Assembly: GCA_017559505.1 (NCBI GenBank)
Contig: JAFYSF010000017.1
Location: forward strand, 1 to 58,354
Reading direction: 5' to 3'
DNA length: 58,354 nt
Source: Paludibacteraceae bacterium
GTDB lineage: Bacteria; Bacteroidota; Bacteroidia; Bacteroidales; Paludibacteraceae
Shown here: in pieces, positions 9,013-18,528 of the stretch
Position numbering within the stretch: position 1 is the stretch's first letter
How the letters are laid out: every line of letters begins with the position of its first letter
Translations under genes and position numbers: made by a program
The notes under the pieces: generated by a model
Told to the model about the DNA's origin: nothing
The model's input: only the letters and a program-made list of their open reading frames with translations
Database searches by the model: none

Positions 9013-9040
9013 CTGTTGACTATAGGCTGTTGACTATTGA
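9013..9040 (+). repeat. 14-base direct repeat (7-base family) before the YrdC gene
   Basis: CTGTTGACTAT occurs at 9013-9023 and 9027-9037, a spacing of two heptamers, ending at the start codon of the next gene. It belongs to the set of 7-base-period repeats seen at many gene borders in this window. Confidence 0.6.
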
Positions 9041-9042
9041 AT

Positions 9043-9648
9043 ATGATCAAACTATACGACGAAAATCCTAACCAAAACACAATCAGCAAAATAGTTGAAG
9101 TGTTGCGCAATGGTGGAGTAATAGTTTACCCTACCGACACTGTATATGCCCTCGGTTGCGACATTTTCCAAGCACGCGCTATCGAAAAAATATGCAAAAT
9201 CAAAGGTATTGACCCTCATAAGGCGCAATTTTCGGTTATGTGTGCCTCTTTGAGCGACATCAGCGAATACACCAAAATGAACAACGAAACCTTCAAACTC
9301 ATCCGTCGTAACACTCCTGGTGCATTCACATTCGTACTCAACGGCAACAACCACCTGCCAAAACTAATCAAAGAGCGCAAAACAATAGGTATCCGTATTC
9401 CCGACCGCAACTTAGTGCGAACAATCGTAGAAAATCTTGGTAATCCAATACTTACAACATCGTTTCGCGATATGAACGCCGAAGTGGAATACGAAACCGA
9501 CCCCGAACTTATCGAAGAAAAATATGGTGCGCTTGTCGACCTCGTAATTGATGGAGGCATAGGCAATACCGAGGTGTCAACCGTAGTAGATTGCACATCC
9601 AACGACTTCGAAATAATTCGCCAAGGCGTAGTCGAACTTGAATTATAA
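9043..9648 (+). CDS. Sua5/YciO/YrdC family protein, probable threonylcarbamoyl-AMP synthase
   Basis: 201 residues of the YrdC fold. Family members make threonylcarbamoyl-AMP from threonine, bicarbonate and ATP for the t6A37 tRNA modification. Visible are the N-terminal substrate pocket GGVIVYPTDTVYALGCD, a lysine-containing loop KGIDPHKAQFSVM, and the C-terminal STVVDCT strand. The overall pattern is closer to the YciO branch than to E. coli TsaC, so the exact activity is less certain than the fold. I chose ATG 9043; a TTG two codons upstream is unlikely. Confidence 0.85.
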   Translation: MIKLYDENPNQNTISKIVEVLRNGGVIVYPTDTVYALGCDIFQARAIEKICKIKGIDPHKAQFSVMCASLSDISEYTKMNNETFKLIRRNTPGAFTFVLNGNNHLPKLIKERKTIGIRIPDRNLVRTIVENLGNPILTTSFRDMNAEVEYETDPELIEEKYGALVDLVIDGGIGNTEVSTVVDCTSNDFEIIRQGVVELEL

Positions 9649-9721
9649 TCCACTAATTCAATCATTTACACAATATTACAAAAAATAATCAAAATAGAAC
9701 ACTTATTTCAATTATTTTTTG

Positions 9722-9729
9722 TATATTTG
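9722..9729 (+). promoter_or_regulatory. -7 element upstream of 9766
   Basis: TATATTTG, a TAnnTTTG match, 36 bases before the ATG. No good -33 TTG was found. Confidence 0.45.
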
Positions 9730-9765
9730 CAAAGTTTTATGAATAACTAAAAAATAACAAATAAT

Positions 9766-10449
9766 ATGAAATTAGCATTCCGTACTCTTTTGGTAATTGC
9801 CATTTGTGCAATGTGTTACATCTGTGTAACAAGTATCACTGTTCCAATCGAATTCGAACAAGAACAAGCAAAACGCGAACAACAAATCATCAAAAAACTC
9901 GTTGACATTCGTAAAGTTCAAATCGAATATCAAAAACAAAACGACCATTTCTGTCCAAATGCCGACACTTTGGTTAACTTCATTCTCGAAGGCAAACTCC
10001 CTGTTGTCCTCAAAGAAGGTACTCTTTCTGACGAACAACTCAAAAATGGTCTTACAGAGAAAAAAGCCCTTGCTATCATCAAACGTGGCAACCAAAAAGA
10101 AATCGCAGCTAATGGTCTCGAAAACTTCCGTCGTGATACAACTTACATAAGCGTTTACGAAACTCTTCTTGCTAACGACTATACTCAAGAACAAATCGCT
10201 GACCTCGTAGTGATACCTTTCTCTAACGGAACTAAATTCCAATTCGACACTATCACTTACATCAGTGCTGCATCAGGTCTCCCAACTCCACTCTTCGAAG
10301 TATCTGCTCACTACGATACTTACCTCTCTGACCTTAACCGTCAACAACTTATCAACCTTAAAGACAAACAAACAAAAATGAATCGTTTCAATGGTCTTAA
10401 AGTTGGTTCGGTTGTAGAGCCTAACAACAACTCTGGTAACTGGGAATAA
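9766..10449 (+). CDS. Conserved-looking membrane-anchored protein, unknown function
   Basis: 227 residues. Residues 4-27 form a signal anchor (FRTLLVIAICAMCYICV). Next comes a charged coiled-coil stretch (EQEQAKREQQIIKKLVDIR, about 35-60) and a domain rich in acidic and polar residues. The start of the mature part resembles the helix-then-domain layout of pilin-like or periplasmic proteins, but there is no prepilin cleavage motif. Strong codon bias similar to neighbouring highly expressed genes. It is monocistronic: promoter element at 9722, and a large inverted repeat directly after the stop. Confidence 0.72.
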   Translation: MKLAFRTLLVIAICAMCYICVTSITVPIEFEQEQAKREQQIIKKLVDIRKVQIEYQKQNDHFCPNADTLVNFILEGKLPVVLKEGTLSDEQLKNGLTEKKALAIIKRGNQKEIAANGLENFRRDTTYISVYETLLANDYTQEQIADLVVIPFSNGTKFQFDTITYISAASGLPTPLFEVSAHYDTYLSDLNRQQLINLKDKQTKMNRFNGLKVGSVVEPNNNSGNWE

Positions 10450-10475
10450 TCCTCGCAACGAGCTAAAATACATAA

Positions 10476-10604
10476 ATAAAAAGATAAAATAAAATGCCGT
10501 TGACCCAATTTGGCAAACACAAATTTATTTATGTTTGACAAATTGGGTCAATGCATAAAATGGATATACTCCATTATTGCTGTATAATTATTTTATCTTT
10601 TTAT
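10476..10604. repeat. Nested inverted repeats, 129 bases
   Basis: Outer arms 10476-10492 and 10588-10604 are perfect 17-base reverse complements. Inner arms 10500-10518 and 10533-10551 pair over 19 bases with one mismatch, around a 14-base loop. The inner hairpin could terminate transcription of the 9766 gene, but the second, outer pair is not needed for a terminator and looks like the ends of a miniature element. Confidence 0.75.
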
Positions 10605-10633
10605 CAAACAAAATCCAAGTAGCTCAGATTATC

Positions 10634-11437
10634 ATGAACGTAGTGAATAGCAACAAAATGAATAAGCCTTTTGACTTTATAACAACCTCTTTCGCTGCTA
10701 ATCTATCTGATACATACAGTATATCCATCAGGCAGCTTCCTGATGGATATCTTTTTTATATAACTGACAACAAAAATCAAAGTATAGCCATAAAACGCAT
10801 AATAGCAGACCACATCACTGCTCAACTACTAAAAACCGAACCTTTATTACAACTAAATTACTACTCAATGACATACATCGGTTACGGGCCATTCGCCTTA
10901 ATACCAAAATCATTAGTTATAGACGAAAACTATACTAATTTCCTACCCATAGAAAACAACTTACGCAAACGCGCAAAAACCATAGTCAATCCACTCACCG
11001 ACGACATTATCATCACGGCATACACTAACCAATGGACAATGCCAGAGATAAAATGTCGAAAATATCACGAGGTGGAATTACTTGCAACAATAGCACTAAA
11101 CTCTCACACCTCCCACTCTATGTGGGCAGAAATAACAAGCCAACACATCAATATCGTTGTCATAAAAGACCATAAACTACATCTCGCAAACTCCTACCCT
11201 ATCACATGCGACAATGATGCAGCCTACTATATACTCGCTTGTTACCAACAACTCGACCTATCACAAGAAGACACACCATTGACCATAATAGGCGATCTCG
11301 CACACATCAACCCAACTCCATTCTTAAAAGATTACATCCGCCATATTGAACCACTCAAACCTCACACATGGAGTCAGGAACTGCCAAATGAATACACTTC
11401 TCTACTTGCTCTGCAAACCTACACTTTAGAAAAATAA
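10634..11437 (+). CDS. DUF3822 family protein
   Basis: 267 residues. The order of short strands (SISIRQLPDGYLFYITD near the start, TWSQELPNEYTSLLAL at the end) fits DUF3822, a Bacteroidetes family with a two-lobed actin/pilM-like fold and no established function. It sits directly before rsmD on the same strand, an arrangement I recall for this family. The open frame extends to TTG 10577 inside the inverted repeat; ATG 10634 is preferred and ATG 10658 is also possible. Confidence 0.75.
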   Translation: MNVVNSNKMNKPFDFITTSFAANLSDTYSISIRQLPDGYLFYITDNKNQSIAIKRIIADHITAQLLKTEPLLQLNYYSMTYIGYGPFALIPKSLVIDENYTNFLPIENNLRKRAKTIVNPLTDDIIITAYTNQWTMPEIKCRKYHEVELLATIALNSHTSHSMWAEITSQHINIVVIKDHKLHLANSYPITCDNDAAYYILACYQQLDLSQEDTPLTIIGDLAHINPTPFLKDYIRHIEPLKPHTWSQELPNEYTSLLALQTYTLEK

Positions 11438-11482
11438 AATCAACAGTTCATAAACTAATTAAATATGAAGAAAATTCATTTC

Positions 11483-11513
11483 TTAATTATGAATTATGAA
11501 TTCTACATTATGA
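11483..11513. repeat. 7-base-period repeat before rsmD
   Basis: Units taattat, gaattat, gaattct, acattat, each seven bases, between the DUF3822 gene and rsmD. Member of the window-wide heptamer family. Confidence 0.75.
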
Positions 11514-11558
11514 ACCGAAGGTCTTTGAGCCTTTAGGTGAAAAAATTACAAAATAATT

Positions 11559-12116
11559 ATGCGTATAATCAGCGGACGTTTCAAAGGTCGCCGTTTCGAC
11601 CCACCAAGCAACATAACAGCCCGACCAACTACCGACTTTGCCAAAGAGTCGCTATTCAACCTAATCAACAACGAAATGGACATCGAAGGCATCACTGCCC
11701 TCGACCTTTTCTCTGGTACAGGTTCTATCAGCTACGAATTGGCTTCGCGCGATGCACTACATATCACTGCTATCGAAATGAGCGAAAAACACATTAGCTA
11801 CATACGAAAGATGTGTTCTGACCTTAAAATAGACAACATTCGCGTGATGCGACAAGATGTATTCCGCTACTTAACATCAACCCAAACATCATTCGACTTC
11901 ATCTTTGCCGACCCACCTTATCAATTAGAAAACATCACCGACATACCCGATTTGGTATTCAAACACAATCATCTCAACAAAGATGGGCTTTTGATTGTAG
12001 AGCACGGAGCAAAAACATCATTTGAAAATCACCCTAACTTTGTTGACCATCGCAACTATGGCAATGTACACTTCTCGTTCTTCCGTACACTAGAATACAA
12101 AAACGAAGAAATATAA
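11559..12116 (+). CDS. rsmD: 16S rRNA (guanine(966)-N(2))-methyltransferase
   Basis: 185 residues. It methylates N2 of G966 in 16S rRNA within 30S particles using AdoMet. Begins MRIISGRFKGRR, the hallmark RsmD N terminus. AdoMet motif I DLFSGTG is at residues 49-55 and catalytic motif IV DPPY at 118-121. Length matches the family. Downstream, the thioesterase gene follows after 43 bases, so co-transcription is likely. Confidence 0.95.
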   Translation: MRIISGRFKGRRFDPPSNITARPTTDFAKESLFNLINNEMDIEGITALDLFSGTGSISYELASRDALHITAIEMSEKHISYIRKMCSDLKIDNIRVMRQDVFRYLTSTQTSFDFIFADPPYQLENITDIPDLVFKHNHLNKDGLLIVEHGAKTSFENHPNFVDHRNYGNVHFSFFRTLEYKNEEI

Positions 12117-12159
12117 AAAATAAGAAGACAAGAAAATACGAAAAATTCAACACTAGTAT

Positions 12160-12573
12160 ATGAAACATCAAGTACCTGTACAACTTAGATTCAATGATAC
12201 CGATGCTCTCGGGCATGTGAACAACTCGACATATTTTAGCTTCTACGACCTCGGAAAAAGCGAATACTTTGCAGCCGTGCGAGGCAACGACAATTTCTTT
12301 TCTCAAAAAATTGATATCGTAGTAGCCCATGTAGAGGTTGACTTCATAGAACCTATATTTCTCACTGACCGCATTGCCGTAGAAACAGGCGTATCGCATA
12401 TAGGCACAAAAAGTTTAATACTTGAACAACGAATCGTTGACCTCCGCACAGGTCAAATCAAATGCAAAGGCTCAACCACAATGGTTGGTTTCGACTTTGA
12501 CAAAAACATCACCATTCCCATCTCACAAGAATGGCGCGATGCAATAGAAAAATACGAAGAAAGAAAATTTTAA
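12160..12573 (+). CDS. Acyl-CoA thioesterase, hot-dog fold (4HBT/YbgC type)
   Basis: 137 residues. Hydrolyses an acyl-CoA to free acid and CoA. The active-site segment NDTDALGHVNNSTYF (residues 12-26) has the Asp15 and His19-Val-Asn-Asn pattern of the 4-hydroxybenzoyl-CoA thioesterase family. A single hot-dog domain fills the protein. The substrate is not predictable. The next gene, an acyl-CoA synthetase, starts 56 bases downstream and may share CoA-thioester substrates. Confidence 0.88.
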   Translation: MKHQVPVQLRFNDTDALGHVNNSTYFSFYDLGKSEYFAAVRGNDNFFSQKIDIVVAHVEVDFIEPIFLTDRIAVETGVSHIGTKSLILEQRIVDLRTGQIKCKGSTTMVGFDFDKNITIPISQEWRDAIEKYEERKF

Positions 12574-12578
12574 TAATA

Positions 12579-12627
12579 ATTTGAAATTTGAAAGTTAAAC
12601 TGTCAAATTTCACATCTCAACTTTAAA
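12579..12627. repeat. 7-base-period repeat between the thioesterase and acyl-CoA synthetase genes
   Basis: Successive heptamers tttgaaa, tttgaaa, gttaaac, tgtcaaa, tttcaca, tctcaac, tttaaat fill the whole gap between the genes. The middle also allows an imperfect hairpin of TTTGAAAGTT against AACTTTAAA. Confidence 0.7.
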
Positions 12628-12629
12628 TT

Positions 12630-14690
12630 ATGATTTCAGAAAAACTCCTTAATCCTCAAAGCATCGTTGTAGTTGGTGCTTCTAACGATGTTCAAAAACC
12701 AGGTGGTAAACTTCTAAAAAACCTCCTCGACAGCCAATTCAAAGGTCAAATCTATGTAGTTAACCCTAAAGAAGCAGAAATCCAAGGTATCAAATGCCAT
12801 GCTAAGGTAGAAGACCTACCTCAAGTAGATTGCGCACTTATGGGTATTGCATCAAAATATTGCTTACACACAGTTGATGTACTTGCTAACGAAAAAGGTT
12901 GCCGTGGCTTCGTTATTATCTCAGCTGGTTTCTCAGAAGAAAACCACGAAGGCGCAGAAATCGAACACAAAATCGTAGAAATCATTGACAACGTAGGCGG
13001 TTCGCTTATTGGTCCTAACTGTACTGGTTTCTTGAATGTTAACTATACAGGTGCATTCGATGCTCCAATTCCACAACTCAACCCACGTGGCGTTGACTTC
13101 GTTACTGGCTCAGGTGCTACTGCTGTGTTTATCAAAGAGATTGGTATCACTAATGGTCTCCAATTCAACTCAGTTTGGGCAGTAGGTAACTCGGCTCAAG
13201 TAGGTATCGAAGAGGTACTCGAATATTGGGATGAAACTTATGTAGAAGGCGAATCTTCTTTCGTGAAAATGATATATATGGAGAGCGTGCGCAATCCACA
13301 AAAATTACTCAAACATGCCTCTTCACTTATCCGCAAAGGCTGTAAAATCGCAGCTATCAAATCTGGTTCATCATCAGCTGGTAGTCGCGCAGCATCTTCA
13401 CACACAGGTGCATTGGCTACATCAGACGTTGCTGTAGATGCATTGTTCCGCAAAGCAGGTATCGTGCGTTGTAGCAATCGTCTTGAACTCGTGAATGTAT
13501 GTTCAGTATTTATGCACCCTGAAATGAAAGGCAAAAACGTGGCTATCATCACTCACGCTGGTGGTCCTGCGGTTATGCTTACTGACACATTGTCAAATAA
13601 TGGTCTTGAAGTGCCTCATATCTCTGGCCCTAAAGCAGACGAATTGCTCACTAAATTGTTCCCTGGCTCATCGGTTGCTAACCCTATCGACTTCCTCGCT
13701 ACTGGTACTGCAGAACAACTCGGTCATATCATCGACGCTTGCGAAAACGACTTCGACAATATCGATGCTATGGCAGTAATCTTCGGTAGCCCAGGTCTTT
13801 TCCCTAACTGGGAACCATATCGCGTGCTTGATGAAAAGATGAAAACTTGCAAAAAACCTATCTACCCTATCCTTCCATCTATCATCAACGTGAAAGACGA
13901 AATTGCTGACTTCATCAACAACCGTGGTCGCATCAATTTCAGCGAAGAATGTGTATTTGGTAATGCTCTTGCAAAAGTGTTCAATACTCCTGCTCCTGAA
14001 CCAGAAAACCTCGAAATGCCAGAAATCGATGTGCAAGCTATCCGCCGCATTGTAGATAATGCAGAAAATGGTTACCTCGGTCTTGAAGAAATCAATGGAC
14101 TCCTCGATGCTGCAGGCGTGGCACGCAAACGCAATGCTGAAGTTCGCACAAAAGAAGAGGCTATTGCTGCGGCTAACGAAATGGGCTTCCCTCTCGTAAT
14201 GAAAGTTTGCGGTCCTGTTCACAAATCTGACGTAGGCGGTGTTGTTCTCAACATCAAAGACATCGAAACTGTTGAACGCGAATTCGAACGCCTCATCGTT
14301 ATCCCTGAAACATACGCGGTTGAGGTATGCCCTATGTATAAAGGTACTGAAATCTTCATCGGTGCAAGCCGCGAAGCTAAATTCGGTCACCAAGTGCTCT
14401 GCGGTCTTGGTGGTATCTTCATCGAAGTGTTGAAAGACGTACAAGCATCTCTCGCACCAATCGGTCTTGCTGAAGCCCACTCTATGATTGAACGCCTCCG
14501 TGGCTACAAAATCATCAAAGGCGTACGCGGTCAAGAACCTGTAAATGAAGACCTCTTTGCAGAAGCAGTTACTCGTATCTCGGCTCTTGTAAAAGCTGCT
14601 CCAGAAATCGCAGAAATGGACCTTAACCCACTTCTTGGTTCAGCTAATGCAGTAGTTGCTGTTGACGCTCGTATCCGTATCGAAAAATAA
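12630..14690 (+). CDS. Acetate--CoA ligase (ADP-forming), fused alpha-beta subunits
   Basis: 686 residues. Converts acyl-CoA + ADP + Pi to acid + CoA + ATP, giving substrate-level ATP in fermentation of amino acids and 2-oxoacids. Residues 1-130 are the CoA-binding Rossmann domain (VVVGASNDVQKPGGK). Residues about 150-450 are the succinyl-CoA-ligase-like part, with the phosphohistidine at H258 in ASSHTGALA. Residues about 465-680 are an ATP-grasp domain (MKVCGPVHKSDVGGVVLN). This is the alpha-beta single-chain form. Acyl preference (acetate versus branched or aryl acids) cannot be read. A terminator follows. Confidence 0.9.
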   Translation: MISEKLLNPQSIVVVGASNDVQKPGGKLLKNLLDSQFKGQIYVVNPKEAEIQGIKCHAKVEDLPQVDCALMGIASKYCLHTVDVLANEKGCRGFVIISAGFSEENHEGAEIEHKIVEIIDNVGGSLIGPNCTGFLNVNYTGAFDAPIPQLNPRGVDFVTGSGATAVFIKEIGITNGLQFNSVWAVGNSAQVGIEEVLEYWDETYVEGESSFVKMIYMESVRNPQKLLKHASSLIRKGCKIAAIKSGSSSAGSRAASSHTGALATSDVAVDALFRKAGIVRCSNRLELVNVCSVFMHPEMKGKNVAIITHAGGPAVMLTDTLSNNGLEVPHISGPKADELLTKLFPGSSVANPIDFLATGTAEQLGHIIDACENDFDNIDAMAVIFGSPGLFPNWEPYRVLDEKMKTCKKPIYPILPSIINVKDEIADFINNRGRINFSEECVFGNALAKVFNTPAPEPENLEMPEIDVQAIRRIVDNAENGYLGLEEINGLLDAAGVARKRNAEVRTKEEAIAAANEMGFPLVMKVCGPVHKSDVGGVVLNIKDIETVEREFERLIVIPETYAVEVCPMYKGTEIFIGASREAKFGHQVLCGLGGIFIEVLKDVQASLAPIGLAEAHSMIERLRGYKIIKGVRGQEPVNEDLFAEAVTRISALVKAAPEIAEMDLNPLLGSANAVVAVDARIRIEK

Positions 14691-14710
14691 AATTTGAAAT
14701 ATAAATAACC

Positions 14711-14752
14711 TAAAAGACTATGTCGGATTTAGTGTCGGACATAGTCTTTTTT
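14711..14752 (+). terminator. Rho-independent terminator after the acyl-CoA synthetase gene
   Basis: AAAAGACTATGTC at 14712-14724 pairs with GACATAGTCTTTT at 14738-14750 and is followed by T residues. Confidence 0.85.
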
Positions 14753-14760
14753 ATGTATGA

Positions 14761-14863
14761 ATACACACTGTGAGTGTGTATTGGAGATGACTGTTTTCTT
14801 GCTTGCACATTGCTTGAAGGTTGCTTGAGGGTAATACACACTCTCATTGTGTATTGAAATAGC
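14761..14863. repeat. Dispersed intergenic repeat, copy A
   Basis: Contains the small palindrome ATACACACTgtgAGTGTGTAT (14761-14781), the phrase CTGTTTTCT, the pair TTGCTTGAAGG / TTGCTTGAGGG, and a second ATACACACT. Related stretches lie at about 35755-35830 (opposite strand) and 39660-39712. Confidence 0.6.
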
Positions 14864-14915
14864 CATTTTTTTAGAAAAAAAAGCGAATTAGGCTATTTAA
14901 GTCCTTTTTTTTTTG

Positions 14916-14923
14916 TAACTTTG
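14916..14923 (+). promoter_or_regulatory. -7 element of the YfhO-like gene
   Basis: TAACTTTG, 31 bases before the ATG at 14955; no matching -33 TTG. Confidence 0.45.
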
Positions 14924-14954
14924 TAAATTATTATAAAACCGAAAATATTGTATT

Positions 14955-17567
14955 ATGAAAATTTCTTTTGATTGGAAAAAATTACTACCATACGCAGTTG
15001 CTATTGCTCTATTTGTTGGTATATCAATGCTTTATTGCGCACCTGCATTAGATGGTAAAGTGCTAGTTCAGGGCGACGTAAACAGTTGGAAAGGAGCTGC
15101 ACAAGAGGCACGAGAATTCTATAAAGCGGAAGGTTATAGTCCATGGTGGACAAACTCAATGTTCTCGGGTATGCCTACATATCAAATTACAGGCAAATTA
15201 CAAACTAGTGCCATCTATGGTTCTATTGAAAAAGTGGCTAGAATAGGTTTATTTGGAAACTTTGAAATGATAGGTATTATATTTGCCTACTTCTTTGGCT
15301 TCTTCCTTATGCTACGGTGCTTCAAGGTAAATCCATGGCTTAGTATAATTGGGGGATTGGCTATAGGTTTCTCAACATATTTCTTCTTAATCATTCCTGC
15401 AGGACACGTAACAAAAGCTGAAGCTATGGGCTTTTTAGCTCCATTCATAGGTGGATTCTATGCTATCTTTAGAAAACAATATTGGCTCGGGGCTCCATTA
15501 ATCATCTTATATGGCATTCTTGGCATTGTTCTACACCCACAAATGACATATTACATATTTATGCTCATCGGCGTAATGGCCTTTGCTGAACTCTATATAC
15601 ACATCACAGAAAAAAAGTTGAAAAATTTAGGCGTATCTCTTGGTGTATTAGTAATCAGCCTATTGCTTGTATTTGGAACAAAACTCAGCTGGTTTGAAAT
15701 GAACCAATCATACCTCAAAGAAACTATGCGTGGTGGTCATAGTGAATTGACTCGTGCTGATGACGATAAAGAGAAACCTGCGGGATTAGATATTGACTAT
15801 GCTACAGCTTGGAGTTATGGTGTAGGCGAAACTATGACACTCCTTATTCCTAATTGGGAAGGTGGAGCGAGTGGCTTCAATGTTGGTGCAGAATCACAAT
15901 TGTGCGAAACAATGAAGAAAAATGGCATACCTAAACGCTCTGCTGAACAATTCTGCCAACAAGTGCCTACATATCACGGAGAAAAAGCCTTCACAAGCGG
16001 ACCTGTATATGTCGGTGCAATTATCTGTTTCTTGTTTGTATTGGGCTTATTGATTGTGAGCGGACCATATAAATGGGCATTATTAGTGGCTACTCTATTC
16101 TCTGTTGCTCTTGCTTGGGGGCGCAATATGATGTGGTTCACCGAATTGTTTTTCAACTACTTCCCAATGTACAGCAAATTCCGCGCAGTAGAGAGTATCT
16201 TAGTGGTTGCCGAAATAACCATTCCTCTTTTGGCAATTCTTGCTCTACAACAAATAATTGACAAGAAAGTTGAATGGAAATCATTGCAAAGAAAAATGTT
16301 CATTGCAAGTGGTATCACTGCTGGATTATGCCTCTTCTTTGCTCTATTCGGTGGTATGGTTGACATTACAAGTAGCTATGACTCACAATGGACAGCACAA
16401 GTACCAGCTTGGCTTAAAGATGCTATTCTCGAACAACGCACAGCCATGATTAAGGCAGACGCATGGCGTTCTTTCATCTTCATCGCTCTTGGTTTTGCCC
16501 TTATATATTGGTATGCTTGGCAATCACAAAAAGAGGAAAAAACATCTCAAAAATATCTCCTCTATGGCTTATTAGCTGTACTAATATTGGCAGATATGGT
16601 GCCTGTGAACAAACGCTTCTTTGGCAATGAACACTTTGTACGCGCAAAAGAAGCTGACTCATATTTCGCTATTCAACCATACGAACAAGAGATTTTGAAA
16701 GATAAAGATCCAAACTTCCGTGTATTAAATCTCGCTGCTAATACATTCAACGATGCCCGCACAAGCTATCGTCTAAAATCAATCGGTGGCTACTCGGCAG
16801 CAAAACTTCGTCGCTATCAAGACCTCATAGATATGCACATTTCACAAGAAATGAATCCACTTATGCAAACTATCATGCAAACACAAGGTTTCATGCTTCC
16901 TGATTCAAATGAAGGTCGTGACTTCCCTGTGCTAAATATGCTAAATATGAAATATGCAGTGGTATCATTACAAAATGGTCAACAAGTACCCGTACAAAAC
17001 CCATACGCAATGGGCAACTGTTGGTTTGTTGATGAAGTAATCTTGGTAGATACCCCAGATGAAGAGTGCAATATGATTGACGATATCAACCTACATTCGC
17101 AAGCTGTAGCCGACCAACGTTTTGCAGATGAGTTAGATATTACTAAGCCTAAAACAACCACAATGATGGCATTTGATGAAGAAAATATCGAATTGACATC
17201 TTATGCTCCTAACTGCTTGGAATACATAGCAAGAAATGAACTCAACAAAGTAGCAATATTCTCAGAAATATACTACCCACACGATTGGCATTTATATATT
17301 GTTGATGAAAATGGCAAAAACAGCGTAGAAATACCTCTTGCCCGCGTCAACTACACACTACGTGCCGCTGTAATTCCTGCCGGCGAACATAAATTACGTA
17401 TGGAATTCAAACCTCATGCACTACAAACAGACAAATGGTCAATGGCTTTCTATGTTTTAGCTTTAATTATAAGTATAATAGGATTGACCTACCCTATATG
17501 GAATAAAACAATAAAAAATGAAGATGTGTCAAAACTCATTTCTAAAAAAGATAAACTTATAATTTGA
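14955..17567 (+). CDS. YfhO family multi-pass membrane protein
   Basis: 870 residues. About 12 transmembrane segments, the first at residues 11-30 (LLPYAVAIALFVGISML). They are followed by a soluble C-terminal region (about 560-830) and a final membrane segment before a lysine-rich tail. The layout and periplasmic loops (DVNSWKGAAQEAREFYKAEG, FSGMPTYQI) match YfhO-like, GT-C-related proteins, which in Firmicutes glycosylate lipoteichoic acid and elsewhere are uncharacterised. A role in cell-surface glycan or lipid glycosylation is inference. Monocistronic, with a convergent glycan cluster just downstream. Confidence 0.85.
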   Translation: MKISFDWKKLLPYAVAIALFVGISMLYCAPALDGKVLVQGDVNSWKGAAQEAREFYKAEGYSPWWTNSMFSGMPTYQITGKLQTSAIYGSIEKVARIGLFGNFEMIGIIFAYFFGFFLMLRCFKVNPWLSIIGGLAIGFSTYFFLIIPAGHVTKAEAMGFLAPFIGGFYAIFRKQYWLGAPLIILYGILGIVLHPQMTYYIFMLIGVMAFAELYIHITEKKLKNLGVSLGVLVISLLLVFGTKLSWFEMNQSYLKETMRGGHSELTRADDDKEKPAGLDIDYATAWSYGVGETMTLLIPNWEGGASGFNVGAESQLCETMKKNGIPKRSAEQFCQQVPTYHGEKAFTSGPVYVGAIICFLFVLGLLIVSGPYKWALLVATLFSVALAWGRNMMWFTELFFNYFPMYSKFRAVESILVVAEITIPLLAILALQQIIDKKVEWKSLQRKMFIASGITAGLCLFFALFGGMVDITSSYDSQWTAQVPAWLKDAILEQRTAMIKADAWRSFIFIALGFALIYWYAWQSQKEEKTSQKYLLYGLLAVLILADMVPVNKRFFGNEHFVRAKEADSYFAIQPYEQEILKDKDPNFRVLNLAANTFNDARTSYRLKSIGGYSAAKLRRYQDLIDMHISQEMNPLMQTIMQTQGFMLPDSNEGRDFPVLNMLNMKYAVVSLQNGQQVPVQNPYAMGNCWFVDEVILVDTPDEECNMIDDINLHSQAVADQRFADELDITKPKTTTMMAFDEENIELTSYAPNCLEYIARNELNKVAIFSEIYYPHDWHLYIVDENGKNSVEIPLARVNYTLRAAVIPAGEHKLRMEFKPHALQTDKWSMAFYVLALIISIIGLTYPIWNKTIKNEDVSKLISKKDKLII

Positions 17568-17590
17568 AACTAAAATATCCCTAAAAACTA

Positions 17591-17639
17591 AAAAAATGTC
17601 GTATCATCGCTCAAAATAGAGCTTGATACGACATTTTTT
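17591..17639. terminator. Bidirectional terminator between convergent operons
   Basis: AAAAAATGTCGTATCA (17591-17606) pairs with TGATACGACATTTTTT (17624-17639), a 16-base stem with A and T runs on both sides. It serves the YfhO-like gene (+) and the glycan cluster (-). Confidence 0.88.
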
Positions 17640-17697
17640 AGTGCTATTGTTATAATCTGTAACTTTTGAGAGCTGTCATTTTAGTTTTGACATACCC

Positions 17698-18516
17698 TCA
17701 TTTTTTTATATAATCGACAATCGACATAACTATTACTTTTTTAAAATATATCCACCACAACACACACCAATAAAAACAATAAATATTATGTTTCTTTGAA
17801 AACTTAAACATTGCCGAAATAGATTTATGTTTATCCCTACCTCTAAATACACCTTTTCTATGGCTTATTGATTGCGGATAAATAATATAATGATAAAAAG
17901 GTTTATCAATTTGAGCTATTCGATTAGCTACTAAAAAACATTGTCCTAAAAAACTACTATCCTCACTACTTCGTGAATCAGGAAAACATATATCATACTG
18001 CAACAACATATCACGACGAAAAATCATTGTCCAAAAATAACTTATATAATTAGCTAATAAGTATCTACGTTGTTTTATATCAATAGGTTTATCACCCACA
18101 TATGGTGTTTTCAATATTTTTTTAGAACCATCACAATTCTCTTGAATAGCAACGGAAGTGCATATATCTGATTGATACTTCTTCGCTTCAGTATAGAGTG
18201 TAAGCATCATATCTGACTCAATCCAATCATCAGAATCAACAAAAGCAACATATTCTCCATTCGCCTTTTGTATCCCTATATTTCTAGCACAAGCAGGTCC
18301 TTGATTTAATGGTGTTCTAAATATATGCCAATAAGTTTCTAACTTATATTTAAGAATATAATCATTAATAATAGTAATACTATCATCTGTTCCCCAATCA
18401 TCAACAAATATAACCTCAATATCAGTAAGAGTTTGTGCTCTCAAAGAATCTAAACAACGCTTAATATATTTAGACGCATTATAAACTGGTAATATGATTG
18501 ATACTTTATACGACAT
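17698..18516 (-). CDS. Glycosyltransferase family 2
   Basis: 272 residues, GT-A fold. Opens with SIILPVYNASKYIKRCLDSL; the nucleotide-binding FVDDWGTDDS segment and the metal-binding VDSDDW (DxD) follow at about residues 36-45 and 93-98. Would transfer a sugar from a nucleotide donor in the cytosol during surface-glycan assembly. The C terminus has a short hydrophobic stretch that could associate with the membrane. Last gene of the minus-strand cluster; 12 bases separate it from the gene before it. Sugar specificity unknown. Confidence 0.9.
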   Translation of the reverse strand: MSYKVSIILPVYNASKYIKRCLDSLRAQTLTDIEVIFVDDWGTDDSITIINDYILKYKLETYWHIFRTPLNQGPACARNIGIQKANGEYVAFVDSDDWIESDMMLTLYTEAKKYQSDICTSVAIQENCDGSKKILKTPYVGDKPIDIKQRRYLLANYISYFWTMIFRRDMLLQYDICFPDSRSSEDSSFLGQCFLVANRIAQIDKPFYHYIIYPQSISHRKGVFRGRDKHKSISAMFKFSKKHNIYCFYWCVLWWIYFKKVIVMSIVDYIKK

Positions 18517-18528
18517 ACTAATAATTAA

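Noticed and set aside
13668..14534. 288-codon frame antisense to the acyl-CoA synthetase gene
   Set aside because: Shadow frame produced by codon bias on the other strand.
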